NCBI GenBank assembly: GCA_963761425.1
Contig: CAVXGQ010000003.1
Location: 173,122-237,121 of the forward strand
DNA length: 64,000 nucleotides
Origin: Bog-793 sp963761425
GTDB lineage: Bacteria; Actinomycetota; Acidimicrobiia; Acidimicrobiales; Bog-793
Reading direction: 5' to 3'
Shown here: piece by piece, positions 34,369 through 42,472 of the stretch
Layout of the letters: each line of letters opens with the position of its first letter
How positions within the stretch are numbered: position 1 is the stretch's first letter
The notes under the pieces: generated by a model
The model's database searches: none
What the model was told of the DNA's origin: nothing
What the model saw: the letters and a program-made list of their open reading frames with translations, nothing else
Position numbers and translations under genes: made by a program

Positions 34369-34636
34369 GGCAACCTCCCATGTCCGGTTGTTGAATCTTC
34401 AGCAGCGGCCCCAAATGGCTTCAACAGGCGTGGGCGAACAAGTGCACAGCCTCGGTCCCTGGTGCAAACAGGACCATAACGACGAAGGTCGGATGGCGGC
34501 CTCGGCTGAGGCCTGTCCGGTAAGGAAGTTGACCACGAAACTCGATTTCTGCTCCAAGCGCCGATCGACACCCTGAAATTGCCCGCGATGAAGGTCCGAA
34601 TCCGCGTGTACCTCGATCCGGTAGATCACCTGGTCT

Positions 34637-37330
34637 TCATGGGCGGCGCTCGGCGTAGACAATCCCTTCGTCGGCCCGGCGAGTCAGCTTGAAGCCTTGC
34701 TTCTTGAAAACGGCGATCATGATCGAGTTCTCAACGGCCGTCTCCGCGTAGACGGTGCGCAGTCCCCACGAGTGTCCCCACGCACGCGCGGCTTCGAGGC
34801 AGTAGTTGGTCAGAAGGCTGCCGAGACCGCGTCGCTGCCAGGGATCCGCTACGAGCACCGCGTACTCGGCGCGATGGCGGACGGGGTCGGCGACGAGCCG
34901 GCCGACACCGGCGAGCTTCGTTGTGCCGTCATCGGCCTTCACCTCGGCGACGATCGCCAGCTCGCGGTCATAGTCGATGAAGCAGAAGCGTGTGGCGAAT
35001 TCGTGGGTGTGCCTTACCATCGCGCTGAAGCGCAGGGAGATTGTCTCGACCGAGCAGGCGTCGAGCATCTCGTGCCAAGCGGGCTCGTCCTCAGGCCTGA
35101 TGGGGCGCAAGGTCACCTGAAGCCCACCTGTTGTGGTGGCTTCGCGGGTGTACTCCTCGGGATAGGGGCGAATGGCAAGGTGCGAGAACGGCAGCACCTG
35201 GCGCCCGACGAGCGACTGGTCCACCACCGCCCTGGCGTCGAGGGCGATTGCCCCGTCCGAGGTGGCCAGGAGGGGGTTGATCTCGATCTCGCTGAGCTCG
35301 GGATAGTCGGCGACCAGGTAGGAGAAGCGCATCACGACCTCCAACAGGGCGTCGAGATCGACTGCCGACCGACCTCGGTGTCCCGCGAGCAGTGGCCAGA
35401 TGCGAAGCGACTGGAGCATGCCGAGGGCCAGACGCTCGTTGAGCGGCGGAAGCTCGAGCGACTGATCGCGCAGTACTTCGGCGGCTACGCCTCCCGCGCC
35501 CAGCAGGATCACGGCGCCAAAGATCGGATCTTTACGGGCGCCGAGCACGAGCTCGTAGCCGGATGACCGCACCATCGGCTGGACTGTCACTCCTTGTATT
35601 TCGGCTTCGGGGCGCCGTTCACGTACTGACGCGACGATGCGGTCAAACGCCGTCCGGACCTTGGCCGCGTCCTCGAGCTCGACCTCGACCCCGCCCACAT
35701 CGCTCTTGTGCGTGACGTCGGGCGACCGGACCTTGAGCACGACCGGATAGCCGATCTGCTCGGCGACCTCTACGGCAGCATCAGCCGACAACGCCGGCAG
35801 TGGTTTTGTGAACGGGATCTCGTAAGCGTCGAGCAGTGCCTTCGAAGAAGTTTCGGACAGGACGCCGGTCCCCTCGGCCAGCACCGCGCTCATCAGCTCC
35901 TTGGCGCGTTGCCGGTCGAGCGCAAAGTTGACCGGAATGCTGCGCGGCGTCTCGTGCAGGGTCTCAAGGTTGCGACCGTACGAGACGAGGTCCATCAAGG
36001 CGCCGATCGCTTGCTCGGGATAGGAGTATGCGGCTACCCCGCCGGCGCTGAGACGTTGAAGCCCGTCGCGCACGGATTGCCCGCCCATCCAGGCGGCCAA
36101 GACGGGCTTGTGCGATCCGCGCCGTGCTGCGAGCACCGCGTCGGCAGTTGTGCTGGCATCGGTCATCGCTTGTGGCGTGAGGATCGTCAGTACGGCGTCC
36201 ACGTCGTCGTCGGCGAGCACCGTCTTTACTGCTTCGCCGAAGCGCTGAGCGGATCCGTCACCGAGTACGTCGACCGGGTTGCCATGCGACCATGCAGCAG
36301 GCAGCACCTCATCGAGCGCCTTGAGAGTCGTCGGCTGGAGCTCCGCAAGTACACCGTCGCGGGCGAGCAACGCGTCGGCTGCCATCACCCCGGGCCCGCC
36401 GGCGTTGGTGACGATCGCCAGGTGGGCGCGGTGGATCGCGTGCTCACGGGCGAGCAACTCGGCTGCGGCAAAGACTTCCTCGATCTGGCCCACGCGCACC
36501 AGGCCCGCCCGGCGGAAAGCGGCGTCGTAGACGTCGTCCTCACCCACCATCGCGCCAGTGTGGGAAACCGCCGCCTGGGCTGAGGCGGCAAAGCGTCCTC
36601 CCTTGTAGACGATGATCGGCTTGGTACGGGAGAAGGCGCGCGCAGCTGACATGAACTTACGCGGCTGGGTCACCGTCTCTATGTAGAGGAACACCGCGTG
36701 CGTGTGTGCGTCCTGAGCGAGGTAGTCGATCAGATCACCGAGATCGACATCGAGCGTGTTGCCGACGGAGACGACCTGGGAGAACCCGATCTGCTGGGCG
36801 GCTGCCCAGTCGACGACCGAGGTCGCGAGCGCTCCGGATTGCGAGACGAACGCGATGTGGCCATCGATTGGCATCGTCTTGGCAAAGCTGGCGTTAAGGG
36901 CAAGTCGTGGCACGATCAGCCCGAGACAGTTGGGACCCAGCAGCCTCATGCCTTCATGGCGCTCCAGCTCCTCACGAACGAGTCGCTCGAGCTCGCATCC
37001 CTCGGCACCGGCTTCCCGGAAACCGGCGGAGAGGACCGCGATTGCCGGCACCCCCCTTTCTCCGCAAGCACGCACGACCTCGGGCACCGAGGCCGCGGGG
37101 GTGCACACGATCGCCAGCTCCGGCTTGGCCGGTGTCTCGGCGATGCTCGGGTACGCCTGGATACCGCTTACCGACTCGCGACCGGGGTTGATGGGGTAGA
37201 CCACGCCATCGAACCCGGCATCGACCAGGTTCCGCAGGACGATATGACCGAGCTGCGAGGGCTCGCGGCCTGCGCCGACGACAGCCACGCGGTGCGGATT
37301 GAACAAGTGCTCAAGGTTATGGACGCTCAC
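34637..37330 (-). CDS. acyl-CoA synthetase-GNAT fusion (Pat/Acd type)
   Basis: An 897-residue, multi-domain enzyme: CoA-binding Rossmann domain (residues 10-135, VAVVGAGREPSQLGHIVLRN), succinyl-CoA-ligase-like domains (about 150-460), an ATP-grasp domain (about 490-700, YPVVLKVRSPDVTHKSDVGG) and a C-terminal GNAT acetyltransferase (about 720-897, with the acetyl-CoA loop W-Q-R-R-G-L-G-S). This is the layout of protein lysine acetyltransferases of the Pat/PatZ type, which acetylate acetyl-CoA synthetase. Histidine 257 (AAVSHTGAMVGED) matches the phospho-histidine of ADP-forming acetyl-CoA synthetases, so synthetase activity may also be kept. GTG at 37330 is seven bases after TAATCT, so probably leaderless. 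Confidence 0.85.
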   Translation of the reverse strand: MSVHNLEHLFNPHRVAVVGAGREPSQLGHIVLRNLVDAGFDGVVYPINPGRESVSGIQAYPSIAETPAKPELAIVCTPAASVPEVVRACGERGVPAIAVLSAGFREAGAEGCELERLVREELERHEGMRLLGPNCLGLIVPRLALNASFAKTMPIDGHIAFVSQSGALATSVVDWAAAQQIGFSQVVSVGNTLDVDLGDLIDYLAQDAHTHAVFLYIETVTQPRKFMSAARAFSRTKPIIVYKGGRFAASAQAAVSHTGAMVGEDDVYDAAFRRAGLVRVGQIEEVFAAAELLAREHAIHRAHLAIVTNAGGPGVMAADALLARDGVLAELQPTTLKALDEVLPAAWSHGNPVDVLGDGSAQRFGEAVKTVLADDDVDAVLTILTPQAMTDASTTADAVLAARRGSHKPVLAAWMGGQSVRDGLQRLSAGGVAAYSYPEQAIGALMDLVSYGRNLETLHETPRSIPVNFALDRQRAKELMSAVLAEGTGVLSETSSKALLDAYEIPFTKPLPALSADAAVEVAEQIGYPVVLKVRSPDVTHKSDVGGVEVELEDAAKVRTAFDRIVASVRERRPEAEIQGVTVQPMVRSSGYELVLGARKDPIFGAVILLGAGGVAAEVLRDQSLELPPLNERLALGMLQSLRIWPLLAGHRGRSAVDLDALLEVVMRFSYLVADYPELSEIEINPLLATSDGAIALDARAVVDQSLVGRQVLPFSHLAIRPYPEEYTREATTTGGLQVTLRPIRPEDEPAWHEMLDACSVETISLRFSAMVRHTHEFATRFCFIDYDRELAIVAEVKADDGTTKLAGVGRLVADPVRHRAEYAVLVADPWQRRGLGSLLTNYCLEAARAWGHSWGLRTVYAETAVENSIMIAVFKKQGFKLTRRADEGIVYAERRP

Positions 37331-37337
37331 GACTGAG

Positions 37338-37343
37338 AGATTA
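37338..37343 (-). promoter_or_regulatory. -10 box (TAATCT) of the Pat-type gene
   Basis: TAATCT is a near-perfect -10 box and ends seven bases before the GTG at 37330; the message would begin at the start codon. Confidence 0.5.
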
Positions 37344-38094
37344 CGCGAAGAACGACCGGGGTAGACCCGCGCCGATTATCGCTTAAGCCTCAATTGACCG
37401 CCCTCGGGAAGGGCTCAGCTCCGGTGGGCAGAATTCTTCCGCCGGCGGACGGAGCGGCGTGTGTAGGGCGCAGGGCACCAGCGAATTCGCCGGAGACCAT
37501 CCCCTTTTCCCAGGCATACCTTCGGGGTGGCGTCGATCGGCGCGGACCTGATGGGTTCGAAGAACGTCATCGTGAATTTCCCAACTCGATACAGACGATT
37601 CGTGCCGATCGACATGCATCCGCAAGCTTCATTGACGATGACCAAAATGGGCTGCGGAGGAATTGACACATTTGTGTTGGAGAAGGGTCAATTCGTGCCT
37701 GTTGCGATTCCGCCTCGGATAATCGCAGGTGAGAGGCCTGTGAATTGTGCGCCGCCACGTGGAGTGTGGGTCCCTTTTCGTCTTGAGTCGTTGTCGGTCG
37801 GCTCTCGGCGGGGTTTTTCGCTCATGGCCGACGCATGGGCAGCTGCGCACCACCAGGACGTTCGAAATTCAGACCCGGATGCACTCACTAATAGCGCTTG
37901 TCTCAGCACACTGCGTGACATCTGTTGTCCAGGAATTGTGACCGGAAATATCACGGTGAGTGAGCTAGCGGTCACTACGGCTATGTGCTCAGATGATCAC
38001 AAGTTATTGGAGCATATTGGATGAAAGGTGCTCCAGAGACTTAGGTCTTCGGATCTCTCGAAGACATTGTTTCCTAGGGTGATCGGAGGAAGTT
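37344..38094. other. intergenic region, somewhat AT-richer
   Basis: About 750 bases with no gene I can support. A 165-codon + frame from 37527 has an unnatural composition and no family likeness. Near the right end TAGGGT (about 38075) and GGAGGAAG just before 38095 are the likely -10 box and ribosome site of the secreted Ig-like gene. Confidence 0.45.
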
Positions 38095-39234
38095 ATGCGT
38101 CGGATGTTCGTCTCGCTGTCGAAAGCGGCCATGCTCGCCATGGTGGTGGCGCTGTTGGCGGCGACTGTCGATGCGGGCGCGGCGTCTGCTTGCACCGGTT
38201 CCGGGCCTGGTCCCGGGTTCGGTCCGAAACTCTCGGTGACCGCCCCGAGGGCGGGAACCATCGGAACTGCGATCGCTGCGAGCAACATTAAGGCTTATCT
38301 GGTCGACGGAAATAGCACCGGAACGATCAGCTTCTACGAGGACCTGGCCCCAACCTCCCCCACTAGCTGCACCGGCTGGGCCTTGGTAGGCACGGCGTCG
38401 GTGACGACGAAGGACGGCGTGTTCAGCTCCTCCGCCGGATTCACCCCGATGCAGGCGGGTAACTACTGGTGGTACGCGACGTATGTCGAAAGCGGCTCCA
38501 GCGTGAATAACGCGGCGAGCCCCTGCCGCTCCTGGACCGAGACTGTGGTTCCCAAGGCTCCGTCGACGACCAACGTCACCAACTCGGCCCCGACCGGGAT
38601 TAGCACCAGCGCCACCGTCACCTTCACGGCGACGGTTTCGGGCGCCGGCGCCACCCCGACTGGCACGGTCTCCTGGACCGTTACCGGGCCGGCGGGCAGC
38701 CTGACCTGTCCAGTTTCGACGCTGTCGGGCGGACTGGCCACCTGCAAGATCACCGGTGTGGCGGTGGGTAGCTACACCGCGGTCGCCACCTACCCTGGCG
38801 ACACCAACTACACCGGTAGCTCGGGTCGGGACAATCTGTCGGCTTACGAGTTCACCTCGACTCTCACCAACACGGTCACCAACACGGTCACCAACACGGT
38901 CACGAGTCCTGGAAAGGGTGGACCCCCCAGGATCCGCGGCAAGGTGCAGCCCGAGATCAACGTCGCCGCCGTCGGACCGTGGACGCTTTTCTCCCACAAG
39001 ACGGTGCACCTGAAGATTCACCTGTGGGGTAGTCGCGGCACGGTTACGGGAACGGCCAAGCTCATGCTCGGCAAGACGCTCCTGTGTGTGCCGAAGCTCG
39101 TGAAGGGCAAAGGGCACTGCACGGTGAGTTCATCGAAGATCGGGCGTGGGCGTCACCATCTGCTCGTGAACTATTCGGGATCGAGCGAATACCTGGCTGT
39201 GGTCCACCACGTCAACGTTTACGTGCACCACTAG
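38095..39234 (+). CDS. secreted protein with Ig-like repeats
   Basis: A 379-residue exported protein. The signal peptide is about residues 1-30 (AAMLAMVVALLAATVDAGAA). Three sandwich modules follow: about 45-150 (SVTAPRAGTIGTAIAAS, AGNYWWYATY), about 155-250 (TSATVTFTATVSGAGATPTG, GSYTAVATYPGDTNYTGSSG) and about 285-379 (GTVTGTAKLMLGKTLLCVPK, SGSSEYLAVVHHVNVYVHH). The middle one matches bacterial Ig-like (Big_3) domains. Between modules 2 and 3 lies a flexible linker with a triple T-N-T-V repeat. There is no LPXTG or membrane anchor, so it is probably released or held by other envelope parts. The GGAGGAAG ribosome site is strong. Confidence 0.8.
   Translation: MRRMFVSLSKAAMLAMVVALLAATVDAGAASACTGSGPGPGFGPKLSVTAPRAGTIGTAIAASNIKAYLVDGNSTGTISFYEDLAPTSPTSCTGWALVGTASVTTKDGVFSSSAGFTPMQAGNYWWYATYVESGSSVNNAASPCRSWTETVVPKAPSTTNVTNSAPTGISTSATVTFTATVSGAGATPTGTVSWTVTGPAGSLTCPVSTLSGGLATCKITGVAVGSYTAVATYPGDTNYTGSSGRDNLSAYEFTSTLTNTVTNTVTNTVTSPGKGGPPRIRGKVQPEINVAAVGPWTLFSHKTVHLKIHLWGSRGTVTGTAKLMLGKTLLCVPKLVKGKGHCTVSSSKIGRGRHHLLVNYSGSSEYLAVVHHVNVYVHH
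38866..38901 (+). repeat. 12-bp tandem repeat x3 (ACCAACACGGTC)
   Basis: Three perfect copies in the secreted Ig-like gene, in frame, each encoding T-N-T-V. Copy number could change by slippage without breaking the frame, which would alter linker length. Confidence 0.9.
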
Positions 39235-39270
39235 CTGAAACGTAAGTTCGTCCTTCGAACTAGGAAGTTC

Positions 39271-39302
39271 GCACTGCCCGCCACTTCGGTGGCGGGCAGT
39301 GC
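39271..39302 (+). terminator. terminator hairpin after the Ig-like gene
   Basis: GCACTGCCCGCCAC pairs perfectly with GTGGCGGGCAGTGC around a TTCG tetraloop. A 14-pair GC-rich stem with this very stable loop 36 bases after the stop codon is a strong terminator, although no T run follows. Confidence 0.85.
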
Positions 39303-39570
39303 TGCAACTTGGGCCCATTTATTGTTCCTGGGGCGTGAGGTCATCCATCTGATGAAGGGCGCCAGCTGCGGCGAGTCACCCGGTGCCAATCATCCGATGA
39401 CGGCGGGCCAAACCGTCGTGGGGGCCCGTTTCCTCTGGCGTAGGAGCCGGCCAGAGGCGCCCGGGCAGCTGTGCCGATGGGTCCAGGCGCTGGAGTTGGG
39501 GCTTGCCGTCGGGCCGGTCTTCGGCGAGCTGGATGGCTCCACCGACGCCGGGAGTTGTTCTGTCGGTGCC

Positions 39571-40335
39571 CTAGGACCGGGACGGTGGGAGCGGGGAGAC
39601 CTGGAGGTAGGGGTAGGAGCGGAGGCCCAGGCGCTGCAGCCGGTACTGGGCGGTGGTGTGCAGCACCCCGAAGCCGTAGCGGATGCTCCGCCGGAGGTTG
39701 ATGGACGAGGAGTCCTTCTGGTAGCGGGTGGGGCAGGAGAGCTCGCCGATGCGGGCCCCGGCCAGGATGGCCTGGGCGATGATCTGGTTGTCGAACACGA
39801 AGTCGTCGGAGTTGCGCTCCAGGGGGAGGGCCTCCAAAAGGGCCCGGCTGTAGGCCCGCAACCCGGTGTGGTACTCGGAGAGCTTCTGGTGGAGCACCGC
39901 GTTCTCGACCAGGGTGAGGACCCGGTTGGCGACATACTTGTAGCGAGGCATGCCCTCGGCCACCGAGTTCTGGGCCAGGATCCGGGAGCCGAGCACCAGG
40001 TCGTACTGGTCGTAGGCGATCATCGCCGCCAGGGCCGGCACGAGGAGCGGGGAGTACTGGTAATCGGGGTGGACCATCACGACGATGTCGGCTTTTCGTT
40101 CCAGCGCCGCCCGGTAGCAGGACTTCTGGTTGCCGCCGTAGCCGCGCACCTCGGGGTGGCGGAGCACCACCAGCCCCAGGGACTCGGCGAGCTCCACGGT
40201 GTTGTCGGTGCTGGCGTCGTCGACCAGCACCAGCTCGTCGACGATGGACCGGTCGATCTCGGCGGCGGTGCGCTGCAGGGTGCACCCGGCGTTGTAGGCG
40301 GGTAGCACGATGGTGATCCGTCGGCCGTTGAGCAC
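39571..40335 (-). CDS. family 2 glycosyltransferase
   Basis: A 254-residue GT2 enzyme with a GT-A fold. It starts RRITIVLPAYNAGCTLQRTA and has LVLVDDASTDNTVELAE (nucleotide-sugar aspartates), GYGGNQKSCYRAALERKADI and MVHPDYQYSP (the D-x-D-like metal site in a P-D-Y-Q variant seen in polyprenyl-phosphate and undecaprenyl glycosyltransferases). No membrane helix is found, so it is cytoplasmic or membrane-associated. GTG at 40335 is preceded by TACCAT at six bases (leaderless). The frame is open much further upstream, but that part is only the opposite strand of the next gene. It is divergent from the large membrane protein, with which it may work. Confidence 0.88.
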   Translation of the reverse strand: MLNGRRITIVLPAYNAGCTLQRTAAEIDRSIVDELVLVDDASTDNTVELAESLGLVVLRHPEVRGYGGNQKSCYRAALERKADIVVMVHPDYQYSPLLVPALAAMIAYDQYDLVLGSRILAQNSVAEGMPRYKYVANRVLTLVENAVLHQKLSEYHTGLRAYSRALLEALPLERNSDDFVFDNQIIAQAILAGARIGELSCPTRYQKDSSSINLRRSIRYGFGVLHTTAQYRLQRLGLRSYPYLQVSPLPPSRS

Positions 40336-40338
40336 CGA

Positions 40339-42192
40339 GTGATGGTAACCGGGGCCGGACCCACCTCCCCGGCGCGCCGCTGGTTCCCGCCCGCCCTGGA
40401 GGCGCTGGCGGTGCTGGCCTCCCCGGGTCTTTTCTACCTGGTGCTCCGGCTGCGGGGGATGGCCCCGGTCGAACTGCCCGACCCGAGCATGCACACCACC
40501 TACATCGTCGACCCCCGGGACATCTTCACCCGCTACGCCGCGGCCTTCGCCGCCACCGCCCGGCTGCGGGAGGCGGCCCGGGTGGGGTTTTTGGTCCCGG
40601 CCCGGGCCGCCTACCTCCTCTTCGGGGCGGTGGGGGGGTTCTTCACCCTCCGGTACCTCCTGGCCCTGGTGGCGGTGGTGCCCCTCTACCTGTTGCTCTC
40701 CCGCCTCTACGGCCGCTGGGCCGGGTGGGTCGGGGTGGCGGTGGTGCTCTCCAGTCCGGTCTTCGTCACCGCCTGGGGGACCGACTACCCGGACTCGGCG
40801 GCCCTCTCCTACCTCACCGGGGGGCTCTGCGCCCTGGTGATGCCGGCCCCCTCCCGGCGCCGAGCCGGCTGGGTGGCCGGGGCGGCCGCCCTGTTCACCC
40901 TGGCGGTGTGGTCCCACGGGGCGGCGGTGCCCCTGGTGGCGGTGGTGGTGGTGGCCTACCTGGCCCTGCGCCTGGTCCGGGAGCGCCCCCACCTCGCCCG
41001 GGACGCCGGGGTGGCGGTGGCCACCGCCGCGGTGGTCACCGGGGGGCTGGCCCTGGGGTCCTGGTGGCTCCTCGGCCCGTGGAACTACCTCACCCCCACC
41101 TGGCAGGCGGCCCGCTACCTCAGCACCCCGGCCCAGGTGGCCCTGTGGCACTCCGCCAACTGGCGCTGGGTGCTCTACGACCCCTACCTGCTGGTCCCCC
41201 CGGCCGCCCTGGGGGCCTTCGCCCTGGTGGTGGCCCGCCGGGGCCGCCGGCTCGGCACCCCCCAGGCCTTCGCCGGAGGGTCCGCCCTCCTCGCCTTCGG
41301 GGTCGCGGCCGGCCTCCAGTTCCTGGGGACGGTCCAGATGCTGGAGACGCCCTTCTTCTCCTCGCTGCTCTGGTCCTTCGTGGCGGTGCTATTGGCCATG
41401 ACCCTGGCCGAGCTGGCCGCCCCCTTCGTCACCCGGGTGGGGGCCCGGGTGGTGCGCCAGGCCCTGCCCGGGCTCCTTGTGGTCGGGGTGGCCCTGGCCT
41501 ACGAGGCGGACCCCCACGTCCCGGCCCTGGAGCTCACCCCCTGGGGCTGGGTGGTGGCCGGCTGCGCGGTGGCCGCCGCCCTCGCCTGGCGGGGAGGGAG
41601 CCGGCTCGGGGCCTGGTCACACCGGAGCAGGTGGGCGGGGGCGCTTTCCGGGGTCCCCCTGGCCTTGCTCGTGGTGCTGGCCGGGGCCCTCCTCATCCTC
41701 ACCGTGGCGCCGCAGGTCCCGCACCCGCGGACCACCACGTCCGCGAAGGGCGACGTTGTGCCGGCCTACGCGAAGGCGCTCGGGGGGAGCGACGCCGCCT
41801 TGGTCGACCTGTACCAGGTCACGGCGGAGCTGCCGGGCTTCGTCGGCCACCCCACCTACGACGGCGAGCAGCTCCTCATGTGGTGGCCGGAGAAAGAGAC
41901 CAGCCTCCTGATTGAACCCATTGGCATGTTCCACTCCGGGTTCAACGGGGTATCGAGCCCCTTCCCCAACCTCGACGCCCAGGGCAAGGGAAAGATCGAA
42001 GCCCGGCGACCGGCCCAGATCCTCCTCATGAGCCTGACCGTTGACCGATTCTCCCGGGCGGTGCAGTGGCTGGCGCCCTTCCGGCCGGTGGTCGTCCGGC
42101 GGGGGGTGCTGTCGGACGGGCCGGTGCACCTTTACGTCTGGCTGGTCGACCTGCGTCGCTACCTGCGAGGGCCGCCAGGTGTCCGATCGTGA
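40339..42192 (+). CDS. large membrane protein, GT-C glycosyltransferase-like
   Basis: A 617-residue protein with about a dozen hydrophobic segments over residues 20-470, then a soluble outer domain of about 140 residues (PAYAKALGGSDAALVDLYQV onward). An early outer loop has H-T-T-Y-I-V-D-P-R-D and a later one T-D-Y-P-D-S-A, acidic motifs of the kind used by polyprenyl-phosphate-dependent GT-C enzymes. GC content is extreme, with almost exclusive GC3 codons, more than in its neighbours. The first start (GTG) lies only three bases from the start of the divergent GT2 gene and has no ribosome site, so the true start may be a few codons further in. Confidence 0.75.
   Translation: MMVTGAGPTSPARRWFPPALEALAVLASPGLFYLVLRLRGMAPVELPDPSMHTTYIVDPRDIFTRYAAAFAATARLREAARVGFLVPARAAYLLFGAVGGFFTLRYLLALVAVVPLYLLLSRLYGRWAGWVGVAVVLSSPVFVTAWGTDYPDSAALSYLTGGLCALVMPAPSRRRAGWVAGAAALFTLAVWSHGAAVPLVAVVVVAYLALRLVRERPHLARDAGVAVATAAVVTGGLALGSWWLLGPWNYLTPTWQAARYLSTPAQVALWHSANWRWVLYDPYLLVPPAALGAFALVVARRGRRLGTPQAFAGGSALLAFGVAAGLQFLGTVQMLETPFFSSLLWSFVAVLLAMTLAELAAPFVTRVGARVVRQALPGLLVVGVALAYEADPHVPALELTPWGWVVAGCAVAAALAWRGGSRLGAWSHRSRWAGALSGVPLALLVVLAGALLILTVAPQVPHPRTTTSAKGDVVPAYAKALGGSDAALVDLYQVTAELPGFVGHPTYDGEQLLMWWPEKETSLLIEPIGMFHSGFNGVSSPFPNLDAQGKGKIEARRPAQILLMSLTVDRFSRAVQWLAPFRPVVVRRGVLSDGPVHLYVWLVDLRRYLRGPPGVRS
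40342..40347 (-). promoter_or_regulatory. -10 box (TACCAT) of the GT2 gene
   Basis: TACCAT ends six bases before the GTG at 40335 on the minus strand and overlaps the first codons of the divergent membrane-protein gene. Fits leaderless transcription. Confidence 0.4.
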
Positions 42193-42472
42193 GGTCGCTT
42201 TTGAGATCGGCCAACTAGGTCTGACCGACTGGATGGAAGGCGGCTCTGTGGCTCCAAGACAGGTTCGCACCAGAACCGTCGAGCCGCTGGGAGGGACGCC
42301 GGGGGTGCTCCCGAGGCGTGCGGCCCCGTCCTGTCCTGTGAGGTCATGAGGCCCTTGCCAACCTGGCTTTCAGGGTCGGAACGGCACCTGCCACTGCACC
42401 GCCCGAAAGATTCGGCCACCGGTCGCGCGATCGCCGTGGACCCTCAGGGCCAGGGGGGATCTTTCGCTCTCG

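Noticed and set aside
37527..38024. 165-codon + frame before the Ig-like gene
   Set aside because: Unusual residue mix, no ribosome site, no family likeness, no coding periodicity that I can see.
38074..39117. 347-codon minus frame opposite the Ig-like gene
   Set aside because: Mirror of a real gene with signal peptide and Ig-like domains; arginine/glycine-rich shadow.
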